Below are positions 1 to 7,007 of a stretch of DNA of 55,817 bases, one piece after another. Origin of the DNA: Spirochaetia bacterium (GTDB taxonomy: Bacteria > Spirochaetota > Spirochaetia > Treponematales > Treponemataceae); contig JALELH010000092.1 of the NCBI GenBank assembly GCA_022768865.1, forward strand, positions 1 to 55,817, written 5' to 3'. The notes beneath the pieces were generated by a model. That model worked only from the letters and a program-made list of their open reading frames with translations, was not told where the DNA came from and did not search any database. Numbering within the stretch: the first letter of the stretch is position 1; each line of letters starts with the position of its first letter. Made by a program: the position numbers and the translations under genes.

Positions 1-126
1 GATGGTGCCCGATGGTATCTGAAAATCAGGTCTTACATTGATTCTGCCAGAAAGCACGGAGTCAATGCCTTTGAAGCAATAAGGCTTGCCTTTACCGGTT
101 CCCCTGAAACCTGTTTCGGATTCTAG
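1..126 (+). pseudogene. C-terminal end of an IS66-type transposase (gene enters from the left edge)
   Basis: The first 41 codons read in frame 1 up to a TAG at 124-126. The segment contains the phrase SYIDSARKHGVNAFEAIRLA, which resembles the C-terminal tail of IS66-family transposases (the type ending in a 'YIST.RKQG.N.LEAL' helix followed by GxP). Only this tail is in the window, so whether the element is intact or a remnant cannot be judged. No obvious inverted repeat is seen between the stop codon and the next promoter. The family assignment rests on a short stretch and is moderately secure. Confidence 0.55.
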
Positions 127-133
127 TGCTGAA

Positions 134-228
134 TAGTTACGAAATATGTTATAATTTTCTTTGTTGTAACTATTGACATTACAATGAAAGTGTTTTATAT
201 TTGTTAATGTAATCTTCGAAGTTACAAC
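134..228 (+). promoter_or_regulatory. Operator-like inverted repeats around the promoter of the reductase gene
   Basis: TAGTTAC (134-140) is mirrored by GTAACTA (166-172), and GTTGTAAC (163-170) is mirrored by GTTACAAC (221-228). A further imperfect dyad, GTAATCTTCGAAGTTAC, is centred on the TTCGAA at about 217. The arms flank the -35 and -10 boxes at 173-201. They resemble the TAG-nnn-CTA sites beside the HxlR gene at 15827-15873. HxlR regulators commonly control this kind of small reductase gene, so an HxlR-type operator is a plausible inference, but no regulator gene is adjacent. Confidence 0.4.
173..201 (+). promoter_or_regulatory. Sigma-70-type promoter for the NAD(P)-binding reductase
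   Basis: TTGACA (173-178) and TATATT (196-201) are separated by 17 bases. A start point near 208 would leave a leader of about 110 bases before the ATG at 321. A second TATAAT lies at 150-155 without a clear -35 box. Confidence 0.65.
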
Positions 229-320
229 AAAAAGGAAGCAGTTATCTTGAGGATGCTCGGTGGCGCTCGTTCAAAAAAGATTCTGAATAAAGTTTCAACA
301 AAATTATGGAGGAAATAATC

Positions 321-950
321 ATGAAAATCGCAGTTGTATGTGCAAACGGAAAAGCAGGAAAACTTATCACACAGGAATTGGTAAACAAAGGCAACGAGGT
401 TACGGCTTTTGTTCGTGAAGAAAATAAATCTGTGGCTCAGAACGCTGTTGTAAAAGACGCTTTTGAAATCACAGCCGACGACTTGAAAAACTTTGACGCT
501 GTTGTTGACGCATTCGGTGCATGGACTGCCGACACAGTTGAAGGCATTCCGAATGCTGTAAAACATTTGTGCAAGGTTATGGCTGGTTTAAAAGCACGCT
601 TTGTAATCGTTGGTGGAGCAGGAAGCCTTTATGTAAATAAAGAACACACACTTACAGTTGCAGACGGAAAAGATTTTCCGGATGCTTTCAAGCCATTGGC
701 AGCAGCACATCAAGAAGCACTGGATTTCTTGAGAAAATGCAGCAATGTAAACTGGACATACATAAGCCCGGCAGGCGACTTTCAGGCAGACGGCGAGCGT
801 ACAGGAAAATATATTCTTGCTGGCGAAGAACTCACCTTGAATTCAAAAGGTCAGAGCGTAATCAGCTATGCAGACTATGCAATTGCCTTTGCCAACGAAG
901 TTCTAAACGGAAATCATATAAAAGAAAGAATCAGCGTAGTAAGTGAATAA
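321..950 (+). CDS. NAD(P)-binding oxidoreductase, Rossmann fold (COG2910/NmrA-like)
   Basis: A protein of 209 residues beginning MKIAVVCANGKAGKLI, the glycine-rich dinucleotide-binding turn of atypical short-chain dehydrogenases (putative NADH-flavin reductases). FVIVGGAGSLYV forms the central strand and NWTYISPAGDF the substrate-side strand typical of the family. An upstream in-frame ATG at 306 would add MEEII, but GGAGG at 308-312 sits eight bases before the ATG at 321, so 321 is preferred. Members are often induced by electrophile or thiol stress through HxlR/MarR regulators, and the inverted repeats around its promoter fit this. The substrate is unknown. Confidence 0.82.
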   Translation: MKIAVVCANGKAGKLITQELVNKGNEVTAFVREENKSVAQNAVVKDAFEITADDLKNFDAVVDAFGAWTADTVEGIPNAVKHLCKVMAGLKARFVIVGGAGSLYVNKEHTLTVADGKDFPDAFKPLAAAHQEALDFLRKCSNVNWTYISPAGDFQADGERTGKYILAGEELTLNSKGQSVISYADYAIAFANEVLNGNHIKERISVVSE

Positions 951-956
951 AAAAAA

Positions 957-979
957 TGGCAGCCTTTTTTAGACTGCCA
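957..979 (+). other. Intergenic stem-loop
   Basis: TGGCAG (957-962) pairs with CTGCCA (974-979). It lies just after the reductase stop codon and is preceded by seven A residues but is not followed by a clean T tract. It may weaken read-through into the lipoprotein gene at 1010 rather than terminate fully. Confidence 0.4.
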
Positions 980-1009
980 CTAATCCATTTTTCAGACAGG
1001 AGGAATTGT

Positions 1010-1909
1010 ATGAAAAAAATTACTTCAACAATTTTAAGTTTAGCAATGGGTGCTGCAATCTTTACAGGCTGCAGCACAACAAAATCAGCATCTGCAGCAC
1101 AGACAGGAGAAAAGAAAATGAATAAAAACACATTTACACAGGTAAAGCTTACAAAAGGCCAGATGAATGTTTTCGACTTCGGCAGCGTAAAACTCCATGC
1201 ATACAAGACAAAGGACTTTATTGACGACGAAGTATTTATCGTAGAAAAGGCAGGCAAGACCGTTGTAATTGAATCCCCTTGTTTCTTTGACAACAACAGG
1301 GAACTGGAAGAATATTTAAAAGGCAAAGAAGTTGCAGGCGTTTTGGTTTCTTACCACGGAGCAGGTGCAACTTTCCTGCCAGATGTGCCAAAGTATGCAA
1401 CACAGAACGCAGTAGAATATTCTGCCAACGGCGGCGGCAAGGCTTTGATTACAAACTTTACAAAGGCATTTGGTGCAGGCTTTGATGGTTCAGTTCATAA
1501 GATTACAAATGTAATCGGTGAAGGCAAAATCAACATCGGTGGAATCGATTTTGTAATCAAGCAGACGGCAGAAGCCTTTGATATTGAAATCCCTGAAATC
1601 AATGCCGTTTACACGCACATGCTTGGCCACGACTGCCATTCAATCATTGCAGGACCAGCCCATGCAGATGTCGTAATTGCAGAACTTAAATCTTACATTG
1701 CAAAAGGCTACAGCCTGATTTTGACAGCACACTACACACCGGAAGATTTAAAAGATGCCCAGACAAAAATCGATTACCTTGAAAATATTAAGGCAATTGC
1801 AAAGACAAGCAAAAATGGTGCAGACTTTAAGGCAAAGGTTCGCTCTGCATATCCGGACTATGCCGGCGAAAACTACCTTGACATGACAACAGGTTTATTC
1901 TTTAAGTAA
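1010..1909 (+). CDS. Lipoprotein with a degenerate metallo-beta-lactamase-like fold
   Basis: 299 residues. The start at 1010 follows AGGAGG and gives a lipoprotein signal peptide ending FTGC, with Cys at about residue 20. The mature part reads like an MBL-fold hydrolase: TVVIESPCFFDNNRELEEYL, then VAGVLVSYHGAGATFLP where active enzymes carry HxHxDH, then HMLGHDCHSIIAG and LILTAHYTP in the place of later metal-binding strands. The first metal motif is not conserved, so a hydrolase activity cannot be assumed. It follows the reductase by 59 bases and may be co-transcribed. It is closed by a strong terminator. Confidence 0.65.
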   Translation: MKKITSTILSLAMGAAIFTGCSTTKSASAAQTGEKKMNKNTFTQVKLTKGQMNVFDFGSVKLHAYKTKDFIDDEVFIVEKAGKTVVIESPCFFDNNRELEEYLKGKEVAGVLVSYHGAGATFLPDVPKYATQNAVEYSANGGGKALITNFTKAFGAGFDGSVHKITNVIGEGKINIGGIDFVIKQTAEAFDIEIPEINAVYTHMLGHDCHSIIAGPAHADVVIAELKSYIAKGYSLILTAHYTPEDLKDAQTKIDYLENIKAIAKTSKNGADFKAKVRSAYPDYAGENYLDMTTGLFFK

Positions 1910-1925
1910 GGTTTGAACTAAAAAC

Positions 1926-1960
1926 GAACTCTGGCTTTGCAATTGCCGGAGTTCTTGTTG
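1926..1960 (+). terminator. Rho-independent terminator after the MBL-like lipoprotein
   Basis: GAACTCTGGC (1926-1935) pairs over ten positions with GCCGGAGTTC (1945-1954), with one G-U pair, followed by a T-rich tract TTGTTGTTG. Confidence 0.75.
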
Positions 1961-2017
1961 TTGTGTCATTTTTGGGAGACTTGAGCAATCTTTTTTAATG
2001 AATATCTGGAATAAATT

Positions 2018-2655
2018 ATGACAGCAAAAGAAATCTTAAAGTTTATAGAAACACAAATTCACACTGTAATAATTGCAAGTGTGGATCAGGATAACTTCCC
2101 TGTAACATGTGCAATCGACATTATGGACAGCGATGAAAGTTCCCTGTATTTTCTTACTGCATGTGGAAAAGGTTTTTATAAACGGCTGATTTCAAATTCA
2201 CATATTTCATTGACAGGGATAAAAGGCAAATACACAATGAGCCGTGTTGCAGTTTCCATTCAGGGAATTGTAGAAGAAAACGGAACAGAACGGCTGCCTC
2301 TGCTTTTGCAGAAAAATCCATATATGAATGAAATTTATCCCACAAAGGAAAGCCAGAAAGCATTGACGGTTTTTAAGCTTACAAAAGGATACGGTGAATG
2401 GTTTGACTTAAGCAAAAAGCCCATTGAACGTATTTCTTTTTCTCTGGGTAAATCTTCAGAAGAAAAAAATATGCAGCCTATACGATTAATGAAAAATGCA
2501 CAAACTGTAAAAAATGCCAGAATGTCTGCCCTCAATCCTGCATAGATTTTTCCGGTATTCATGCAAAAATAATTAAGTAACATTGCCTGCATTGCGGAAA
2601 CTGTAAAAAGGTTTGTCCAAATTGTGCAGTTGATTTAATTCAGGAGGCCACATGA
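2018..2655 (+). pseudogene. Flavin-binding (PNPOx-like) protein fused to a 2x[4Fe-4S] ferredoxin, broken by frameshift and stop
   Basis: The first reading frame (2018-2545) encodes a pyridoxamine-phosphate-oxidase-like split-barrel of about 150 residues. It then drifts into a meaningless tail. In the -1 frame from about 2470 the sequence continues as a ferredoxin: KCTNCKKCQNVCPQSCID, followed by CLHCGNCKKVCPNCAVDLI, each a CxxCxxCxxxC cluster motif. The frame change coincides with a run of seven A residues (2463-2469). A second lesion, TAA at 2578-2580, lies between the two clusters. The ferredoxin frame ends at TGA 2653-2655, overlapping the ATG of the macrodomain gene (ATGA), so the intact gene was probably translationally coupled to it. 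Two lesions favour decay over sequencing error. Confidence 0.7.
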
Positions 2656-3428
2656 CACAGAACGAAAGACGTATTTTTTTAATTAAATACTTGCTTGCAG
2701 AAAATCCGCAGTATAAGAAAATAGAAATGCCGGAAACTGAAGATGAACAGAAACATCTGCTTCGGGCACTGTTCAATATGCGACCGCCGCTGTTTGTTTC
2801 AAATGATTTTTTAACTGTTCAGAATGAATACTTAATGGAAGAAACAAGCAAAAAAGGAATTACAAAGCTAAGTGACCTTACGCCTGTTTTTAATGATGAC
2901 ATTTATTTGTGGCAAGGCGACATTACAACGCTTGAATGCGGTGCAATCGTAAACGCTGCTAACTCTGCACTTTTAGGCTGCTTTAGTCCGAACCATTCGT
3001 GTATTGATAACGCCATTCATACTTTTGCTGGTGTTCAGTTAAGGCTAGAATGCGACAAAATCATGAAAAAACAGGAACACGACGAAGAGACTGGTAAGGC
3101 AAAAATTACGGATGCTTACAATCTGCCGTGTAAATATATAATCCACACTGTCGGGCCCATTGTTCAGGATGTTCTTTTACCGCAGCATAAAGAACTTTTG
3201 GCTGGCTGCTATAATTCATGCTTAAATCTTGCAGTAGAAAACAAAATTGATTCCATTGCATTTTGCTGTATTTCTACAGGCGTGTTCGGCTTTCCGCAAA
3301 AAGAAGCAGCGCAGATTGCATTTAAAACCGTGCAGGATTTTAAGCAGAAAACACTAAGCAAAATCAAAGTGATTTTTAACGTCTTTACGGACAGGGACAA
3401 AATGATTTATGAAAATCTTTTCAAATAA
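2652..3428 (+). CDS. Zinc-dependent macrodomain protein, predicted protein-ADP-ribose hydrolase
   Basis: 258 residues, starting after GGAGG at an ATG that overlaps the previous frame. Residues 1-75 form a helical N-terminal extension, and the macrodomain follows from about 83. The ADP-ribose loop is AIVNAANSALLGC (98-110). The zinc ligands of this macrodomain class are all present: Cys110, His115 and Cys117 in LGCFSPNHSCIDNAIHTFAG. The phosphate loop is ISTGVFGFPQKEAA (207-220). Close relatives in Gram-positive pathogens are encoded beside class M sirtuins and remove ADP-ribose that the sirtuin placed on a lipoylated GcvH-like carrier. The next gene overlaps by 20 bases and is such a sirtuin. 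Function is by family and context. Confidence 0.9.
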   Translation: MTQNERRIFLIKYLLAENPQYKKIEMPETEDEQKHLLRALFNMRPPLFVSNDFLTVQNEYLMEETSKKGITKLSDLTPVFNDDIYLWQGDITTLECGAIVNAANSALLGCFSPNHSCIDNAIHTFAGVQLRLECDKIMKKQEHDEETGKAKITDAYNLPCKYIIHTVGPIVQDVLLPQHKELLAGCYNSCLNLAVENKIDSIAFCCISTGVFGFPQKEAAQIAFKTVQDFKQKTLSKIKVIFNVFTDRDKMIYENLFK

Positions 3429-4308
3429 AATAGAACATAACGGCGGTGCTGAAAACAATTCAAAAAAAATCGGACAGCTTAAAAACGCATTGCAGTCTTG
3501 TGACGCAGTTTTAATCGGTGCGGGGGCAGGTCTTTCAGCGGCATCCGGATTTTATTATGACGGCGAGCGTTTTGAAAAATATTTTGAGCCATGGCATAAA
3601 CGCTTTGGAATCAGAGATATGTACTCAGGCGGGTTTTATCCATATAAAAATCTTGAGCAGTTCTGGGCATGGTGGTTTAAGGCTATTTTAGTAAACCGTT
3701 ACGAATGTCCGGCAGGCAAGCCTTATAAAGATTTACTGGAACTTGTAAAGGATAAAAACTATTTTGTAATTACGACAAATGTAGATCATCAGTTCCAGAA
3801 AAGCGGATTTGAAAAGACACGGCTTTTTTATACGCAGGGAGACTACGGACTTTTTCAGTGTTCAAAAACCTGCTGCAAAAAAACTTACGACAACGAAAAA
3901 CTTGTCCGCAAAATGGCGTCTTCCATAAACATGGAAACTTTAGAAATTCCTGCTGAATTAATTCCTAAGTGTCCCGCTTGTGGCGAACCTCTTACAACAA
4001 ATTTACGCTGCGACAATTCTTTTGTAGAAGATGTGGGCTGGCAGACAGCCTGCGAAAATTACAGCAAGTTTTTAAAGGAAAACATAAGCAAAAAGATTTT
4101 ATTTTTAGAATTAGGAGTCGGATCAAATACACCGGGAATCATAAAATATCCTTTCTGGCAGATGACGGTGCAAAATAAAAATGCTGTTTACGCATGCCTG
4201 AATTACGGCGAAGCAAGCTGCCCGAAAGAAATAGAAAATCAGTCAATCTGCATAAATCAGAATATTGCAGGTGTATTAAAAGAATTAAACTTATCGTTCC
4301 GGACTTGA
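3409..4308 (+). CDS. Class M sirtuin (SirTM), predicted protein ADP-ribosyltransferase
   Basis: 299 residues. GAGAGLSAASG (37-47) is the NAD-binding loop and TTNVDHQ (122-128) replaces the usual TQNID. YTQGDYG (141-147) puts Gln143 where deacetylating sirtuins have the catalytic His, a substitution reported for SirTM enzymes that act as ADP-ribosyltransferases. Four Cys for a structural zinc are visible (C151, C155/156, C188, C191). In known operons it modifies a lipoyl-carrying GcvH-L protein and is linked to LplA2 and an oxidoreductase. Here only the macrodomain and a decayed flavin/ferredoxin gene are adjacent, so the carrier must be elsewhere or different. The last codons and stop lie inside a dispersed repeat. 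Confidence 0.9.
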   Translation: MKIFSNKIEHNGGAENNSKKIGQLKNALQSCDAVLIGAGAGLSAASGFYYDGERFEKYFEPWHKRFGIRDMYSGGFYPYKNLEQFWAWWFKAILVNRYECPAGKPYKDLLELVKDKNYFVITTNVDHQFQKSGFEKTRLFYTQGDYGLFQCSKTCCKKTYDNEKLVRKMASSINMETLEIPAELIPKCPACGEPLTTNLRCDNSFVEDVGWQTACENYSKFLKENISKKILFLELGVGSNTPGIIKYPFWQMTVQNKNAVYACLNYGEASCPKEIENQSICINQNIAGVLKELNLSFRT

Positions 4309-4315
4309 TCCGGAA
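4297..4315 (+). repeat. Short palindromic repeat forming the 3' end of the sirtuin gene
   Basis: TTCCGGA (4297-4303) and TCCGGAA (4309-4315) flank CTTGA, a variant of the repeat seen at about 6903, 12940 and 13101 (GTCATTCYGAACTTGTTTC-type). The sirtuin stop codon TGA (4306-4308) is in its loop. It is followed by TCTGTGTTGTTTTC and may also act as a terminator. Confidence 0.6.
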
Positions 4316-4389
4316 TCTGTGTTGTTTTCTTTTTGCAGACCATGAAACAGGGTGACAGTTCTTTTTAGTGTGTTTAAACTGATTCTTTA

Positions 4390-4418
4390 TTGCAAAATTA
4401 AAACCTGCTTTTTATAAT
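4390..4418 (+). promoter_or_regulatory. Promoter placed to give a leaderless transcript of the HAD gene
   Basis: TTGCAA (4390-4395), a 17-base spacer and TATAAT (4413-4418). Only five bases separate the -10 box from the ATG at 4424, so transcription should begin at or beside the A of the start codon. No ribosome-binding site is visible. Confidence 0.6.
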
Positions 4419-4423
4419 AATCT

Positions 4424-5194
4424 ATGGAACAAATAAAAATCATTTTTGCAGACTTAGATTTAACCCTTTTACATTCTGACGGAACCCTTTCTGATTATAC
4501 AGTTTCAGTTTTAAACCAGTGCCGCCAGAAAGGAATCCTGATTGGTTTTTGCACCAGCCGCGGAATTACGCGTGTAGAAGAATATGCAGATAAAATTCAT
4601 CCTGAAATAAAAATATGCAATGCAGGTGCCACAATTTATTTTAATGACAAGCTGATTCACAGTCAGGGGTTTTCTGTAAAAGAAACCCAGGCCTTGCTAA
4701 ACCAGACATATAAAGTTTTAGGCAGCAATGCAGAAATTACAGTTGATACAGCCGATGATTTTTTCTGGAATAAAAAAGAAGACAAGTCTACACGCTATGG
4801 CAATGAAGCTAAATACGACGACTTAAAAAACTTTCCTTATCCGGCTATAAAGTTCTGTGCCGCTTTGACTGATGAAAAAAAAGCAAAGGAAATTGCATCG
4901 GCCGTTAATGACTGCTGCTATGTTGCTTTCAGCGATATTCCATGGTATAAGTTTTCTCCGGCAAGTTCTACAAAAGAAAATGGCATAAAGTTTATTTCTG
5001 AATATTTAAATATTTCCCTTGCACAGATGATTTCTTTCGGGGATGACTTTACTGACATAGGCATGCTTAAAACAACAGGAATGGGAATTGCCATGGAAAA
5101 CGCCATTGCCCAGGTTAAGAATATTGCAACGGAAATAACCCTTTCCTGCGACAATGACGGCGTTGCTTATTATATAGAGAAGAATATCCTTTAG
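4424..5194 (+). CDS. HAD-superfamily hydrolase, Cof/YidA type
   Basis: 256 residues with all HAD motifs: ADLDLTLLHSDG (DxD, about residues 8-19), the Thr/Ser motif FCTSRG, the lysine region around TKENGIKFI, and the acidic motif SFGDDFTDIGML with GDDxxD near the C-terminus. The cap between motifs is the C2B type of Cof-like sugar-phosphate and nucleotide phosphatases. The substrate cannot be read from sequence. The gene stands alone behind its own promoter and appears leaderless. Confidence 0.88.
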   Translation: MEQIKIIFADLDLTLLHSDGTLSDYTVSVLNQCRQKGILIGFCTSRGITRVEEYADKIHPEIKICNAGATIYFNDKLIHSQGFSVKETQALLNQTYKVLGSNAEITVDTADDFFWNKKEDKSTRYGNEAKYDDLKNFPYPAIKFCAALTDEKKAKEIASAVNDCCYVAFSDIPWYKFSPASSTKENGIKFISEYLNISLAQMISFGDDFTDIGMLKTTGMGIAMENAIAQVKNIATEITLSCDNDGVAYYIEKNIL

Positions 5195-5233
5195 AATTAA
5201 TTCCATTTATGGCAAAAGTAAACTAATGGTTTA

Positions 5234-5262
5234 TTGCCTGAAAAAAATTGCTGCAGCATACT
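5234..5262 (+). promoter_or_regulatory. Possible promoter for the deaminase gene
   Basis: TTGCCT (5234-5239), a 17-base spacer and CATACT (5257-5262), 27 bases before the ATG at 5290. Both boxes deviate from consensus by two bases or less. Confidence 0.4.
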
Positions 5263-5289
5263 ATATAAAAATTATTTTGGAGAAATATT

Positions 5290-5682
5290 ATGGAACAAAT
5301 ATGGGTTCAGATGTATGAAGAAGCCAAAGCTGTTATGAATGCAAGGAAAATTTCTGATTACGTAAGTTGCGGAGAAGTTGCCGCTGCAATACTTTCCGGT
5401 TCAGGAAAAATCTACACGGGCATCTGTGTTGACACCTGTTCTACTTTGGGAATCTGTGCAGAACGCAATGCAATTTTTAACATGCTTACAAACGGCGAAA
5501 ATGAAATTAAGAAAGTTCTTGCCATTCTGCCGGATGGAACAACAGGTGCACCATGTGGTGCCTGCCGCGAACTTATGGTTCAGCTCATGCCGGAAAAATA
5601 CAAGGAAGTTCAGATTATGCTGGACTATGAAAAGGAAAAAACAATAACACTTGGCGAACTTACGCCTGAATGGTGGATTTAA
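5290..5682 (+). CDS. Cytidine deaminase-family zinc enzyme (blasticidin-S-deaminase-like)
   Basis: 130 residues, with GGAG seven bases before the ATG. The zinc and catalytic motifs are present: CAERNAIF (about 57-64; Cys ligand plus catalytic Glu) and PCGACRELM (about 97-105; CxxC-type ligands). The length fits the homotetrameric cytidine deaminase class. Members include housekeeping Cdd and blasticidin-S-deaminase-like proteins. The CAE start of the first motif occurs in both, so the substrate (cytidine, deoxycytidine or another aminopyrimidine) is uncertain. It is followed by a strong terminator. Confidence 0.85.
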   Translation: MEQIWVQMYEEAKAVMNARKISDYVSCGEVAAAILSGSGKIYTGICVDTCSTLGICAERNAIFNMLTNGENEIKKVLAILPDGTTGAPCGACRELMVQLMPEKYKEVQIMLDYEKEKTITLGELTPEWWI

Positions 5683-5700
5683 TTCAGCTTAAATATTTTG

Positions 5701-5731
5701 GCTGTCCGCAAGCAACGGGCAGCTTTTTTTT
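5701..5731 (+). terminator. Rho-independent terminator after the deaminase gene
   Basis: GCTGTCCG (5701-5708) pairs with CGGGCAGC (5716-5723), one G-U pair, followed by eight T residues. Confidence 0.85.
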
Positions 5732-5769
5732 GAAATTCAAAACTTTTCTAAAAAAATTTAAAAAAATGT

Positions 5770-5797
5770 TTGACAAATAAAGATTTGCCATTATAAT
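5770..5797 (+). promoter_or_regulatory. Near-consensus promoter of the sucrose regulator
   Basis: TTGACA (5770-5775), a 16-base spacer and TATAAT (5792-5797), 59 bases before the ATG of the LacI-type gene. Confidence 0.8.
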
Positions 5798-5809
5798 GTA
5801 ATCAATTAC

Positions 5810-5825
5810 ATGAAAGCGGTTTCAT
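5810..5825 (+). promoter_or_regulatory. LacI-family operator
   Basis: ATGAAAGCGGTTTCAT is a near-palindrome with arms ATGAAA/TTTCAT and a central CG, the classic LacI/CcpA-type pattern TGAAANCGNTTTCA. It lies 12 bases after the -10 box, over the expected start of transcription, so a bound repressor would block initiation or clearance. Autoregulation by the downstream gene is the simplest reading. Confidence 0.75.
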
Positions 5826-5855
5826 AAAACCAATTTCATGTTTTTAGGAGTCAAA

Positions 5856-6857
5856 ATGGCAAATAAAGTTCCTACGATTTATGATGTTGCCCGCCTTAGC
5901 GGTGTCAGTTCTGCAACAGTTTCAAGAGTGCTCAATGATCCTTCCCTCGTTGCAGAAGACAAAAGGCAGAAGGTTCTTGATGCAATTAAAGTTTTAAATT
6001 TTGTTCCTAAGGCTGATGCTGTTATTACGGCCAGAAAGCTTTATAAAAAAATTTGTGTAATAGCTCCTTTTTTTACTCAGCCTGTTTTCATGCAGAGGTT
6101 AAGGGGTGTTGAATCAGTTCTTTCAGAGGAACATTTTGAACTTGTAATTTATTCCATCGAAAGTTCAGAAGATTTAAGGGATTATATTTCTACGATTACA
6201 ACTACAAACAGATGTGACGGCCTGATAATTTTTTCTCTCCATCTTGAAGAAGAATCTTTGAATCAGCTTAAAAATGCAAGTTTTCCTGTCTGCTTTGTGG
6301 AATCAACTTTAGATGGTTTTGATTCAGTAATAATTCAGAATGTGGATGGCGGAAAAAAGGCTGCGGAATTTTTCCTGAAAAAAGGATGCAAGAGGCCTGG
6401 ATTCATCGGAGAAAAATCTACGCAGAAATACAATGTTCCTGCAACTGAAGAACGCCTTTTAGGTTACCGTGAATATTTTTTAAGTGAAAATATTGAAATA
6501 AAAAAAGAACATGTATGGATTGGTGAATTTTCAAAAAGTCAGCTTGATGAAGGAATCAATGAATTTTTAAGCCAGGATGAACTTCCTGACTGCGTGTTGT
6601 GTTCAAGCGATCTTATTGCTGCCCGATTTATTTCTATTTGCCATGAAAGAGGAATAGAAGCAGGCAAAGACATTAAGGTTCTGGGTTTTGATAATATTGA
6701 TATTTCTTCTTATATCGGCTTGAGCTCTGTAAGTCAGTCTCTTGATGAATCTGGAAAAATGGCTGCTCATTGCATCATCAACAGACTGCAGAATCCTGAC
6801 TGGAATAATTTTTCCATGGTGATCCCGATTAAAATTATTGAAAGGGAAACAACATGA
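5856..6857 (+). CDS. LacI-family transcriptional regulator of the sucrose locus
   Basis: 333 residues from the ATG at 5856, which follows AGGAG. The upstream ATG at 5838 lacks a good site. The N-terminal helix-turn-helix is PTIYDVARLSGVSSATVSRV, followed by the hinge helix region and a periplasmic-binding-type effector domain (VIAPFFTQPVFMQRLRGVE, CDGLIIFS, VLGFDNIDISSYIG). It precedes a sugar ABC transporter, an amylosucrase and a fructokinase, so a repressor responding to sucrose, fructose or a phosphorylated derivative is the likely role. An operator sits in its own promoter. No copy of that operator is seen before the transporter, suggesting transcription runs on from here. Confidence 0.88.
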   Translation: MANKVPTIYDVARLSGVSSATVSRVLNDPSLVAEDKRQKVLDAIKVLNFVPKADAVITARKLYKKICVIAPFFTQPVFMQRLRGVESVLSEEHFELVIYSIESSEDLRDYISTITTTNRCDGLIIFSLHLEEESLNQLKNASFPVCFVESTLDGFDSVIIQNVDGGKKAAEFFLKKGCKRPGFIGEKSTQKYNVPATEERLLGYREYFLSENIEIKKEHVWIGEFSKSQLDEGINEFLSQDELPDCVLCSSDLIAARFISICHERGIEAGKDIKVLGFDNIDISSYIGLSSVSQSLDESGKMAAHCIINRLQNPDWNNFSMVIPIKIIERETT

Positions 6858-6869
6858 TTTAGGAATTTT

Positions 6870-6984
6870 AAAAGAGTCTGTCCAATTAGTATAAATCATA
6901 GTGTCATTCTGAACTTGTTTCAGAATCTCTAAGCTGCATCTGGTTGCCATTCAGCATGACGGAACTTTTGGGACAGCCTCTTTT
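6870..6984 (+). repeat. Hairpin element with inverted ends enclosing a palindromic repeat
   Basis: AAAAGAGTCTGTCC (6870-6883) is matched by GGGACAGCCTCTTTT (6970-6984). Between them lies GTCATTCTGAACTTG followed by TTTCAGAATC, the same palindromic repeat family seen at 4297 and 12940-13233. The outer arms end in TCTTTT and could act as a terminator between the regulator and the binding-protein gene. Confidence 0.6.
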
Positions 6985-7007
6985 ATAAAATAAAGGAGGT
7001 GTTCTTT

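Noticed and set aside
222..566. Minus-strand open frame of 114 codons overlapping the reductase gene
   Set aside because: It is antisense to a clear Rossmann-fold gene, has no ribosome-binding site and its composition (Phe/Cys/Val-rich) is that of a reverse-frame shadow.
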